A DNA stretch of 38,261 nt, from contig JAUJPF010000032.1 of NCBI GenBank assembly GCA_030447275.1, positions 1 through 38,261 of the forward strand. Reading direction: 5' to 3'. The stretch comes from Solirubrobacteraceae bacterium. Lineage in GTDB: Bacteria > Actinomycetota > Thermoleophilia > Solirubrobacterales > Solirubrobacteraceae. Below are positions 1-6,721 of this stretch, in pieces. Below the pieces are notes generated by a model that made no database searches, had not been told where the DNA came from, and saw only the letters and a program-made list of their open reading frames with translations. A program made the translations under genes and the position numbers. Each line of letters starts with the position of its first letter. The first letter of the stretch is position 1.

Positions 1-70
1 GCGCAACGTGGTCAACGAGAAGTACGCCGACCTCTTCGAGGGGCTCTACTCGGGCTCCAACGGCGGCTGA
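1..70 (+). CDS. C-terminal end of a long-chain acyl-CoA ligase (5' part outside window)
   Basis: Codons from base 2 read RNVVNEKYADLFEGLYSG, then a short SNGG tail and TGA. This is nearly identical to the C-terminus of the complete ligase ending at 8585 (RNVVNEKYADLFEQLYSG), so it is the last ~22 residues of another AMP-forming acyl-CoA synthetase. The family activates fatty acids with ATP and CoA. Nothing catalytic remains in the window. The ligase fragment at 4728-4990 stops at the residue where this piece begins, which may mean the contig was broken inside a fadD repeat. Confidence 0.8.
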   Translation, partial: RNVVNEKYADLFEGLYSGSNGG

Positions 71-128
71 GCGGCATCGCAGCTCCCGTCCGGCGCTGCC
101 GCGATGCGCTCGCGGCGGTGCCGGCCGG

Positions 129-1220
129 TCAGCCGCGCTTGTACGCGTCGTAGGAGGGCTTGCGACGCCCGAGGTGGTCCAGCAACCCCCACCGGATCTC
201 GTCGCCGCGGCCGTTCGGAGGCTGGTCGTACAGGCTGAGGTAGCCGAGCGTGTAGATCCGGTTCCACCTGCGCGCGCTGCGGTAGGCCTCGGCGAGCCAC
301 CGCGCCTGGGCCCTGCGGCTGAAGTAGAAGTTGAACTCGTAATTCGCGTGCTCCGTCGGCAGCGCGTACTCCGACAGGAACAACTTCAGCCGGCGGCCGC
401 GACCCACGCGGTAGCGGTCGAGCCAGCGCGCCAGGGTGTCGAGATCCGCGAAGTCGGCGAAGCCGCTTCCGAGCGGCTTCCCCTCCAGGTTCGGGCGGCG
501 CAGCGAGAACGGGTTGTGCCCGTACAGGTCCATCCGCGGCGCCCGGCCGTTGGGCAGCCGCATCGCGCGGATGAAGTGCAGCGGCCGGACATCGCCCGCG
601 GTGTAGGTGTTGCCGCCGATCACCAGGTTGCGGCGGTTGAGCGCCTTGAGGCGTCCGTAGGCCCGGTCCAGCAGCCGAGCGTACAGCCGGGGCCCCCGCG
701 TGGCCTCCCCCTTGAGGCGACGGCCCCGATCCGGAGTGAGTGGCTGGAAGTTCCCAGCCTTCGACGGCTCGCCCCAGATCATCCAGAGGCGCACTCCCGG
801 ATATCGCCGGGCGGCCGCCTCGAGGAAGTCGGCGTAGTCCCGCGAGTCGGTCGGGGCCCAGGCCGGCGAACGGCCGCCGTTGGCCCATGCGGGCGTGTAC
901 ATCGCGAGCATCGAGAGGCGGATCCCGTGACGCGGCGCCTCCGCGGCGGCGAAGTCGACCTCTGACGGCCAGCGATACGCCGGATCGGCCGGATCGCGTG
1001 GGTCGGCCGGCCGCGTGGGCGCGATGCTGTCCCAGTTCAGCGCGACCTGATAGATCCCGACGCCGAGGTCTCGGTAGATCGGGAACTGGTTCACGCCGTC
1101 GCTCACCGCCGGGCCCCAGATGGCCTTCTTGCGCGAAGCGGCGCTCTGCGCCGCGTGCGGGAGCATCAACGAAGCGCACACCGCGGATACGAGAACGGCA
1201 ACGAGGACGCCGAAGCGCAT
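129..1220 (-). CDS. Secreted glycoside hydrolase, clan GH-A-like (363 aa)
   Basis: Predicted exported glycosidase. The ATG at 1220 gives a signal peptide (MRFGVLVAVLVSAVCASLML, Ala-X-Ala-like site near residues 24-28). A longer frame to 1346 exists but its extra 42 residues have no signal-peptide character. The mature part looks like a TIM-barrel clan GH-A enzyme: WMIWGEPS gives the acid/base Glu at about 151, and LFLSEYALPT gives the probable nucleophile Glu at about 284. YGHNPFS near 233-239 fits the barrel. Substrate cannot be told from sequence; a plant or microbial beta-glycan is the usual type. It is divergently transcribed from the small secreted protein at 1393, sharing a ~170-base intergenic region. 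Confidence 0.75.
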   Translation of the reverse strand: MRFGVLVAVLVSAVCASLMLPHAAQSAASRKKAIWGPAVSDGVNQFPIYRDLGVGIYQVALNWDSIAPTRPADPRDPADPAYRWPSEVDFAAAEAPRHGIRLSMLAMYTPAWANGGRSPAWAPTDSRDYADFLEAAARRYPGVRLWMIWGEPSKAGNFQPLTPDRGRRLKGEATRGPRLYARLLDRAYGRLKALNRRNLVIGGNTYTAGDVRPLHFIRAMRLPNGRAPRMDLYGHNPFSLRRPNLEGKPLGSGFADFADLDTLARWLDRYRVGRGRRLKLFLSEYALPTEHANYEFNFYFSRRAQARWLAEAYRSARRWNRIYTLGYLSLYDQPPNGRGDEIRWGLLDHLGRRKPSYDAYKRG

Positions 1221-1392
1221 CCGCCGGACAGTAGTGCGACTCCCCCCGGACGCGCCCCGGAATGTCCGGCTGCACACGTGGCGGTTGCGCCACGGACCCT
1301 CGTGGTCTAGCTTCGCCGGGTCACCTACCGGATCAAGGTCACACATGACCTTCGGGCCGCGTTGTCTGCGCGCTCAGAGAAAGGACGTCGCT

Positions 1393-1938
1393 GTGCAGAG
1401 ACTTCTGACGGTCGCGGCGCTGACAGGCGCAGCAGTGATGGCACTCTCCGGCGCCGGCTCCATCGCGGGCGCGCAGGACCAGCAGCCCGGTGCCGATGAT
1501 CGCCTGACGCCGACGTCGATCACGTACAAGGTGTCCCCGGGCCGGGACAGGCGCGCGCCCTACCGATTCCGCGTCCGCGGCCGCGTGAACGTGCCGCCGG
1601 GCCTCGTGTGCCCTCCGGGGCAGAGCAGCGGGGGCTACTGCACCCCGCTGCCGCGTGAACGCGCGTGCGAGAACGGCCGAGTCGCCGTCCGCTACAAGAG
1701 CGGCCGCTCGTTCAAGAAGACGATCTCGCTTCGCCGCGCGAAGACGCAGCCCGATGGCTCCGGCAACCAGCCCCCGTTCTGCACATTCAGCAGCAGCGTG
1801 AGCTTCAGCGTCAAGAGCCGCCTGCGGCCCGGCCGGCTCAAGGTCCAGGTCCAGTTCCTCGGCAACGCCTTCTACAAGGCCAAGCGAGGCCCGACGAAGT
1901 TCGTGCGGCTCGGGAACGTCAACAAGAAGCGCCGGTAG
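1393..1938 (+). CDS. Small secreted protein of unknown function (181 aa)
   Basis: GTG start at 1393 preceded by a good Shine-Dalgarno stretch (AGAAAGGA, 1377-1384). The N-terminus is a signal peptide (VQRLLTVAALTGAAVMALSG, then an AGAQ cleavage-like site). The mature protein is basic, about 150 residues, with four or five cysteines (LVCPPGQ, GYCTPL, RACENG, FCTF) that could form disulfides outside the cell. Spacing of VRYKSGRSFKKTISLR and LKVQVQFLGNAFYKAK suggests a small beta-sandwich, as in many actinobacterial cell-surface proteins, but I recognise no family. A longer upstream frame was rejected because it lacks a ribosome binding site and would bury the signal peptide. Confidence 0.65.
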   Translation: MQRLLTVAALTGAAVMALSGAGSIAGAQDQQPGADDRLTPTSITYKVSPGRDRRAPYRFRVRGRVNVPPGLVCPPGQSSGGYCTPLPRERACENGRVAVRYKSGRSFKKTISLRRAKTQPDGSGNQPPFCTFSSSVSFSVKSRLRPGRLKVQVQFLGNAFYKAKRGPTKFVRLGNVNKKRR

Positions 1939-1962
1939 GTCCAGCCGGATAGTGAAGTCGAA

Positions 1963-1983
1963 CGGCCCGCCGATCGCGGGCCG
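1963..1983. terminator. Bidirectional hairpin between convergent genes
   Basis: Perfect 8-bp GC-rich stem CGGCCCGC / GCGGGCCG with a 5-base loop. It sits between the stop of the secreted protein (1938) and the stop of the 54-residue protein (1990), which converge. There is no T-run on either strand, so it is a terminator-like hairpin by position and strength only. Confidence 0.55.
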
Positions 1984-1989
1984 TGGCCT

Positions 1990-2154
1990 TCAGGCGTCGA
2001 GCGCGACGTCGGCGACCGGGATCCCGCCGGCGTCGCGGCGCCAGTCGGCGTCGAGCAGCTCGAACGCCCAGCCCGTCCGCTCGAGCTCCTGGGCGATCGC
2101 CACCAGCCGCTCGCGGTGCGGGTCCCCAACGGCGCGGAGCTGGCCGGTGCTCAT
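1990..2154 (-). CDS. Small protein coupled to the P450 (54 aa)
   Basis: The ATG (2154-2152) overlaps the TGA of the upstream P450 gene as ATGA, the classic arrangement for translational coupling. The 54 residues begin MSTGQLRAVGDPHRERLVA, continue QELERTGWAFELLDADW and end VADVALDA. It is a compact, mostly acidic protein with one likely amphipathic helix and no cysteine cluster, so it is not a ferredoxin. I do not recognise a family. It could be a P450 partner, or a short independent domain. Confidence 0.55.
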   Translation of the reverse strand: MSTGQLRAVGDPHRERLVAIAQELERTGWAFELLDADWRRDAGGIPVADVALDA

Positions 2155-3458
2155 GCCCGCGGCGTCATCACCGCCCGCGCGCCGCGCGCGGGGACGAAGG
2201 TGATCATCTTGCGGCGGTGGCGCTCCGGGCGCGGGTCGTCGGGGCGCAGGTCGCAGCGCTCGAGGATGGTGGAGAGCACCTGGCGCATCTCGTACTGCGC
2301 GAACGCCGCGCCCAGGCAGCGCCGCACCCCGCCCCCGAACGGCACCCAGCCGTAGGTGTCCGGCTTGCTCCCGAGGAAGCGCTCCGGCCGGAAGGCGTGC
2401 GGCTCGGGATAGAGGTCCGCGCGGCGGTGCATCAGCGTCACCGAGGTCCCGAGCGTCGCACCCGCGGGCGCCGTGTAGCCGCCGACCCTGAACGGCGCGG
2501 TGATCTGGCGCATGACGTAGGTGATGACGGGCCGCACGCGCTGGGCCTCCCTGACCGCCGCGTCGAGGTAAGCGCCGTCCTCGCGCGAATGGGCCAGGAT
2601 CTCGGGGTGGCGCATGAGGCGCTCGAGGGTCCAGGCCATCGTGGTGGCCGTCGTCTCGTGGCCCGCGACGAGCAGCGTGATGAGGTCGTCGCGCAGCTCG
2701 GCGTCCGTGGCGTCCGGCGTCGCGCCGAGCAGCATGGAGAGGATGTCGTCGCCGCCGGCGCCTGCCGCCCGGCGCCAGGCGATCTCGTCGAAGAGCTGGG
2801 CGTCGACCTCGTCGCGCGCCCGCTTGAAGCGCGCCCACGGGCCGCGGCCGGCGAAGTCGCGCTGGAGCGCCGGCGTCATCATCGCGTTGGAGTAGCGGAG
2901 CAGCCGGGTGAGGTCGCGCTCGAGGCGGTCCATCCCTCCGCCCTCCTGCATGCCGAAGACGGTCCGCAGGATGATCCGCAGGGTCACCCGCTGCATCGCC
3001 GGCAGCAGCGCGAACGGCTCGCCCGCCGGCCAGCGCTCGACCTCGGCCGCCGCCAGCTCGCGCATGACGTCGCCGTACACGCGCATGCGCTCGCCGTGAA
3101 ACGGCGGGAGCAGCAGCTTGCGCCGGCGCAGGTGCTCGCCCTCGTCGAGCAGCAGCACCGAGTGCGGGCCGACCAGCGGACCGAGGATGCCGTTGCCCTC
3201 CCCGGCGTGCATGACCGCCGGGTCGCCGGTGAAGATCCGCCGCACCTCGGCCGGGTCGGCGACGACCACGAGCGGGTCGAACGGCCAGACGGCGATCGCG
3301 AAGACGTCGCCGTAGCGCGCGCGGTAGCGCTCGAGCATCCGGTGCTCGGTGAGCAGCATGCGCATGCCCTGTACGAACCCGGGCAGCACCTTCGGCCCGG
3401 GCGGCGGCGACGCGTTGACCGCCACGGCGGGCGGGGCTTCGGCTACGGCGGTGGACAC
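2151..3458 (-). CDS. Cytochrome P450 monooxygenase (435 aa)
   Basis: Heme-thiolate monooxygenase. GTG start at 3458 with GGAGGAG about 10 bases upstream. All diagnostic motifs are present: I-helix AGHETT (265-270) with the acid-alcohol pair for oxygen activation, K-helix ExxR as EAQR (304-307), the PERF motif (358-361), and the heme loop FGGGVRRCLG with Cys381 as the axial ligand. There is no membrane anchor, so it is a soluble bacterial class I-type enzyme needing a ferredoxin and reductase, neither of which is nearby. RMLLTEHRMLERYRARYGD with an HLRRRKLLLPPFHG C-helix resembles P450s that act on hydrophobic, terpenoid or fatty-acid-like substrates, but substrate is unknown. It is followed by a coupled 54-residue gene. 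Confidence 0.93.
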   Translation of the reverse strand: MSTAVAEAPPAVAVNASPPPGPKVLPGFVQGMRMLLTEHRMLERYRARYGDVFAIAVWPFDPLVVVADPAEVRRIFTGDPAVMHAGEGNGILGPLVGPHSVLLLDEGEHLRRRKLLLPPFHGERMRVYGDVMRELAAAEVERWPAGEPFALLPAMQRVTLRIILRTVFGMQEGGGMDRLERDLTRLLRYSNAMMTPALQRDFAGRGPWARFKRARDEVDAQLFDEIAWRRAAGAGGDDILSMLLGATPDATDAELRDDLITLLVAGHETTATTMAWTLERLMRHPEILAHSREDGAYLDAAVREAQRVRPVITYVMRQITAPFRVGGYTAPAGATLGTSVTLMHRRADLYPEPHAFRPERFLGSKPDTYGWVPFGGGVRRCLGAAFAQYEMRQVLSTILERCDLRPDDPRPERHRRKMITFVPARGARAVMTPRA

Positions 3459-3525
3459 GGTGTGAGGTCTCCTCCCTCGACCGAACGACTCGTGCCGTAT
3501 GCAACAGGACGCGCCCCGGCGCCGT

Positions 3526-3541
3526 TGTGAGCTAGGTCACG
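3526..3541. promoter_or_regulatory. Crp/FNR-like palindrome upstream of the P450
   Basis: TGTGA-GCTAGG-TCAC(G) is one base from the Crp consensus TGTGA-N6-TCACA. It lies ~70 bases upstream of the P450 GTG and directly beyond the 3' end of patatin A, in an 86-base gap. Position fits an operator for the P450 promoter. No Crp-family gene is in the window, so this is a sequence match only. Confidence 0.35.
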
Positions 3542-3544
3542 TAC

Positions 3545-4735
3545 TCACTCGGCGCCGGCGGACTGGCGCAGCAGCGTGCCGGTGGTCTGCTCGAGGATCC
3601 GGCGCCAGGCGCGCGACTTCTCCTTCTCGGCGCCGAAGTGGCGCATCACCTTGCGCACGCGGGTGGCCGAGATCTCGATCCCGTGGCGGGCACAGATCTC
3701 GCGCAGGTCGTCGTAGTCCGTGGCGAGCTTGAGCGTCACGGACTCGAATCCATGGCGCGCCACGTCGACGCGCGACGTGTAGTTCATGACGCTCGTCTCG
3801 AACATCAGCTCGTCGTCGGGCTCGGGCTCGATGAGCACGATGTCGACGCCGGGATAGCGGTCCTCCCACTGGCGCGCCATCTCGTGCAGGCGCTGGTAGG
3901 CGAGCAGCTTGAAGGTCTGGTAGCCGATCTTCGTCAGCCCCATGTCCGCCACCCGGCGCTTGCGCGAGCCGAAGAGGGTCGGGACCTCCCTGGAGAAGTC
4001 GTTGACGAAGGGGACGAGCGGGTTGACCACGACGATGAACTTCGCGCCCGCCTCGACCGCGATGTCGATGTTCGTCGTCGACACGATGCCGCCGTCGACG
4101 AGCTCGCGGCCGCGGATGGTGTGCGGCTTGTAGACCATCGGCAGGGCGGTCGAAGCGCGCACGGCGCTCGAGATCGCGACGTCGTCCCAGCCCTCGGCGC
4201 CGAGGATGATCCGCTCGCAGGTGTCGAGGTCGGTGGCGGCGAGATAGAGCTCGTTGCCCAGCGCGCGGAAGTCGTCGGTCCGGTCGGGGTCCGAGAGGAC
4301 GGTGCGAACGTACTGCTCGATCCCCGACCCGGTGTAGACGCCCGAGGGCAGCAGGTCGCCGAGCGCCACGGCCACGTCCATGGCCGAGATGGACCCGAGC
4401 TTGGCCGACAGCTCCCGCGCGATGCGCACGGCGTGCCAGGGGAGGACGACGCCGCGGCGGACGAACTCCGAGAGGTTCGGGCGCAGGAGCATCCCGAGGT
4501 CGATGTCGCGGAACGGGGTCGGCCCCTGGTCGAGGACGACCCGCATCATCTGCTCGGGCGTGACGCCGTTGGCGGTCAGCGCGGCGACGAAGGAGCCGGC
4601 GCTCGTCCCGACGTAGACGTCGAACGTGTTGACGGAGCGGTTGACCGACAGGAGGTCGAGCGCCCGGAGCGCCCCGATCTCGTACACGCCGCCCGTGAAG
4701 CCGCCCCCGCCCAGGACGAGCGCGGTCTCATGCAC
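3545..4735 (-). CDS. Patatin-like phospholipase, copy A (5' end probably lost)
   Basis: Serine lipid acyl hydrolase with a Ser-Asp dyad. Visible motifs: oxyanion loop GGGGFTGG, nucleophile elbow GTSAG (Ser about 45 from the GTG at 4735), and DGGIVST with the catalytic Asp about 214. It is a close paralogue of the gene at 11267, matching through to the same C-terminal LEQTTGTLLRQSA-type ending, with about six extra residues before SRKRRVADMG. Homology begins exactly at TALVLGGGG. The ~25-residue basic leader of copy B is missing, because sequence upstream of 4728 is a fragment of an acyl-CoA ligase on the other strand. The frame stays open to 4843 through that fragment, so any start upstream of TALVL is artificial or acquired. 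Likely role: membrane phospholipid or acylglycerol hydrolysis. Confidence 0.8.
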   Translation of the reverse strand: MHETALVLGGGGFTGGVYEIGALRALDLLSVNRSVNTFDVYVGTSAGSFVAALTANGVTPEQMMRVVLDQGPTPFRDIDLGMLLRPNLSEFVRRGVVLPWHAVRIARELSAKLGSISAMDVAVALGDLLPSGVYTGSGIEQYVRTVLSDPDRTDDFRALGNELYLAATDLDTCERIILGAEGWDDVAISSAVRASTALPMVYKPHTIRGRELVDGGIVSTTNIDIAVEAGAKFIVVVNPLVPFVNDFSREVPTLFGSRKRRVADMGLTKIGYQTFKLLAYQRLHEMARQWEDRYPGVDIVLIEPEPDDELMFETSVMNYTSRVDVARHGFESVTLKLATDYDDLREICARHGIEISATRVRKVMRHFGAEKEKSRAWRRILEQTTGTLLRQSAGAE

Positions 4736-4990
4736 GGCGACCGCCGGCCCTACCCGGTCGCGCTCGTCACCCTCGATCCCGAGGAGATCGTGCACTTCGC
4801 CAAGGAGCATGGCCCTCTCCGACGATCCGGCCCAGCTCGCCAAGGAGCCGAAGGTCCACGACCGTGCAGGGGATCCTCGACCGGGTCAACGAGAAGTACG
4901 CGCAGGTCGAGCGCATCAAGCGCTCGTGATCCTCGACCACGACCTCTAGAGACGGGCGAGCTGACCTCGACGCCGAAGGTCAACGCGCAT
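4728..4990 (+). pseudogene. Degraded 3' fragment of an acyl-CoA ligase (fadD-type)
   Basis: On the plus strand the three frames together spell the C-terminal domain of an AMP-forming acyl-CoA ligase: MHGDRRPYPVALVTLDPEE, then LSDDPAQLAKEPKVHD, then ILDRVNEKYAQVERIKR, then VILDHDL and GELTSTPKV. At least three or four small indels separate these blocks, and a TAG follows ILDHDL. It differs in sequence from the complete ligase at 6722, so it is from another paralogue. It abuts the truncated 5' end of patatin A on one side and the truncated 3' end of the sigma factor on the other. It may be a real relic or an error-prone gap fill in the assembly. Confidence 0.75.
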
Positions 4991-5395
4991 CACGAGGATC
5001 TCGTGATGGGTCTCGGACAGGCCGCCGAAGGCGCCGCGGAGGTGGTCGATCTGCTGCTTGTGGTCGTGGGCGACGTCGGGCGTCGGCGTGGACGAGACGA
5101 GGCGACCGTAGTCGGCCGACCCGAGCCCGTCGTCGGCGTCCATCGAAACCTCCTCCGCTCGGCGGGCGCGGCGGAACTGGTCGATGCACGCGTTCTTCGC
5201 GATCTCGTAGACCCACGGCTTGAACGCGATCGGCCGGTCGGTCTCGCGCATCCGGCGCAAGGCCGACATGAACACGTCCTGGGCGATGTCCTCCGCCCGC
5301 GCGTGGTCATGGACCATGCCCTGGATGTAGCTCGCGATCCGCCGGTGGTAGCGGGTGTAGAGCAGCTCGAACGCACGCTCGTCGCCGGCGCGCAC
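4946..5395 (-). CDS. ECF-type RNA polymerase sigma factor, lacking region 4
   Basis: Region 2 of an extracytoplasmic-function sigma factor is clear: AGDERAFELLYTRYHRRI, then AEDIAQDVFMSALRRM (2.1-2.2, core binding) and KPWVYEIAKNACIDQFRR (2.3-2.4, -10 recognition). The linker ends at LSETHHEILVMR, which is the very start of region 4. After that the frame enters the antisense of the acyl-CoA ligase fragment and stops at 4946. The HTH that binds -35 is therefore absent. The start is also doubtful: GTG 5395 is used, but the conserved SDHDLVTRV lies upstream in frame without a normal start codon, while an ATG at 5433 is one base out of frame. Likely truncated at both ends by sequence error or rearrangement. 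Confidence 0.7.
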   Translation of the reverse strand: MRAGDERAFELLYTRYHRRIASYIQGMVHDHARAEDIAQDVFMSALRRMRETDRPIAFKPWVYEIAKNACIDQFRRARRAEEVSMDADDGLGSADYGRLVSSTPTPDVAHDHKQQIDHLRGAFGGLSETHHEILVMRVDLRRRGQLARL

Positions 5396-5548
5396 GCGCG
5401 TGACGAGATCGTGGTCGCTGATGTCTTCGCCATCCCGCCGGAGCGCGGGAGCGGCTATGACGCTCGAAATTGCCTTTCCCCCTTCAGTGGTCCGACCCTT
5501 CCCCCGGGTCGGTCCCCCGTGTCCAGGGAACTGTAGCGTGCATTTGGC
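5396..5548. other. Divergent intergenic region with hairpin
   Basis: This 153-base gap separates the sigma factor (minus) from the NIF3 gene (plus). It holds the untranslated SDHDLV-coding sequence of the sigma factor and a 7-bp hairpin CCGACCC / GGGTCGG at 5492-5512 with a 7-base pyrimidine loop. No convincing -35/-10 pair was found on either strand, although promoters for both genes are expected here. Confidence 0.35.
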
Positions 5549-6313
5549 GTGTTGGTCACGATCCTTGACCTAATTGCCGACCTGGACGGTCTGCTGCGTC
5601 CTGCGTCCTTCGACGACTACTCCCCCAACGGGCTCCAGGTACCCGGACCGGAGGCGGTTGGAACGGTGGCGACCGGCGTCACGGCGAGCGTCGAGCTGTT
5701 CGAGCGCGCCGCCGCGGAGGGAGCGGAGCTGGTGCTGGTCCACCACGGGCTGTTCTGGAAAGGGATGCCGCACCACGTCGACCGCTCCCTGTATCGGCGG
5801 CTGCGCCCGCTCTTCTTGAACGACATGGCGCTCGCCGCCTACCACCTGCCGCTCGACGCGCACCCCGAGGTCGGCAACAACGCGCTGCTCGCGCGGGCGC
5901 TCGGGTGCGAGCGGCTCGAGCGCTTCGCGCCGCACCAGGGCGAGCCGATCGGCATCGCCGGCACGTTCGCCGGCGACGGCGTCGACGCCGGCCAGCTGGC
6001 GGTGCGCGTGGCCGACGCGACCGCGCGCGAGCCGCTGCATCTCGCGTACGGGCCCGCGCGCGTGCGCACGATCGGCATCGTCTCCGGCGGCGCCGCCGCG
6101 CACTTCGACGACGCGATCGCCGGCGGGCTCGACGCGTTCCTCACCGGCGAGCCGGCCGAGCGCGTGCTCGCGCAGTCGCGCGAGGCCGGGATCCACTTCT
6201 TCGGCGCGGGCCACTACGCCACCGAGACGTTCGGGATCCGCGCGCTCGGCGACCGGCTGGCCGAGCGCTTCGGCGTGCGCCACGTCTTCATCGACGACCC
6301 GAACCCGATCTGA
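5549..6313 (+). CDS. NIF3-like dinuclear metal-centre protein (254 aa)
   Basis: Member of the Nif3/YbgI family (also called GTP cyclohydrolase I type 2-like), soluble hexameric proteins with two metals per subunit and unsettled function. The N-terminal DLIADLDGLLRPASFDDYSPNG is the family signature. LVLVHHGLFWKG supplies the metal-binding histidine pair, AYHLPLDAHPEVGNN the following block, and the C-terminal FFGAGHYATETFGI the last His/Glu ligands. At 254 residues it is the short form without the inserted PII-like domain. GTG start at 5549, with TTG at 5552 as alternative. The next gene is the small HTH-like protein, 120 bases away with its own promoter. Confidence 0.9.
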   Translation: MLVTILDLIADLDGLLRPASFDDYSPNGLQVPGPEAVGTVATGVTASVELFERAAAEGAELVLVHHGLFWKGMPHHVDRSLYRRLRPLFLNDMALAAYHLPLDAHPEVGNNALLARALGCERLERFAPHQGEPIGIAGTFAGDGVDAGQLAVRVADATAREPLHLAYGPARVRTIGIVSGGAAAHFDDAIAGGLDAFLTGEPAERVLAQSREAGIHFFGAGHYATETFGIRALGDRLAERFGVRHVFIDDPNPI

Positions 6314-6366
6314 CCCGGATTTGGCGCAATCTCCGCGCCGAGATCCACCGTTCGGCTGCACTCGGA

Positions 6367-6394
6367 TTGACACATCCGGCTGTGTCGCTATAAG
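6367..6394 (+). promoter_or_regulatory. Near-consensus sigma-70 promoter
   Basis: TTGACA (6367-6372), a 16-base spacer, then TATAAG (6389-6394). Such an exact match stands out in this GC-rich sequence. Transcription should start near 6401, inside a palindrome ACGTACGT (6397-6404) that could be an operator. It lies 40 bases before the 58-residue gene at 6434. Confidence 0.75.
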
Positions 6395-6433
6395 TGACGT
6401 ACGTAGCAATAGAGACCTGAGGAGGTCCGTCCG

Positions 6434-6610
6434 ATGGCTAATCACCTCACGCCCACCGAGCTCGCCCGCGAAGCCGGCCTGGAGCGCCGGGACGTCATCG
6501 CGAAGTGCATGGAGCTCGGTGTGCCGATCTTCCAGGGGCGCATCGACAAGTCCCTCTTCCTCGCGACCCTCCGCGCGACCGAGCGCGCCGAAGCGCCGAC
6601 GACCGCGTAG
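6434..6610 (+). CDS. Small helix-turn-helix-like protein (58 aa)
   Basis: A short gene with exceptional expression signals: a near-consensus promoter at 6367-6394 and a full Shine-Dalgarno GAGGAGGT nine bases before the ATG. The protein reads MANHLTPTELAREAGLERRD, then VIAKCMELGVPIFQGRIDKS and an Ala/Thr-rich tail. LTPTELAREAGL followed by RRDVIAKCMELGVPI has the spacing of a helix-turn-helix, similar to MerR or excisionase-type winged helices or the IF2 N-terminal fold, with GRIDKSLF as a possible wing. It could bind DNA or RNA. I do not recognise a named family. It is followed at 9 bases by a stem-loop, so it is probably monocistronic. Confidence 0.7.
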   Translation: MANHLTPTELAREAGLERRDVIAKCMELGVPIFQGRIDKSLFLATLRATERAEAPTTA

Positions 6611-6618
6611 CCCCTCGC

Positions 6619-6639
6619 GAGGCTCGCCGCGCGAGCCTC
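6619..6639. terminator. Stem-loop after the small HTH gene
   Basis: Perfect 9-bp stem GAGGCTCGC / GCGAGCCTC with a 3-base loop, starting 9 bases after the TAG at 6610. There is no T-run, as is usual for terminators in such GC-rich genomes. It separates the small gene from fadD. Confidence 0.55.
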
Positions 6640-6721
6640 CGCATCGCCCGCCAGGGCGCCATATCATCCCCGCCAGGGGCGCAGTCGCGCACCCGCACGC
6701 TGCCCTGTGGAGAGGAGACCG

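Noticed and set aside
129..1346. Longer 405-residue form of the glycoside hydrolase
   Set aside because: The added 42 residues precede a clear signal peptide and overlap the divergent promoter region.
1983..3530. Long open frames on the strand opposite the P450, and similar ones opposite fadD, ligA, fusA and the ribosomal genes
   Set aside because: In very GC-rich DNA antisense frames stay open by codon bias. They have Arg/Ala/Pro-rich composition, no motifs and no ribosome sites.
3545..4843. Start of patatin A at 4843
   Set aside because: Codons above TALVLGGGG are the antisense of an acyl-CoA ligase fragment and share nothing with the leader of the paralogue.
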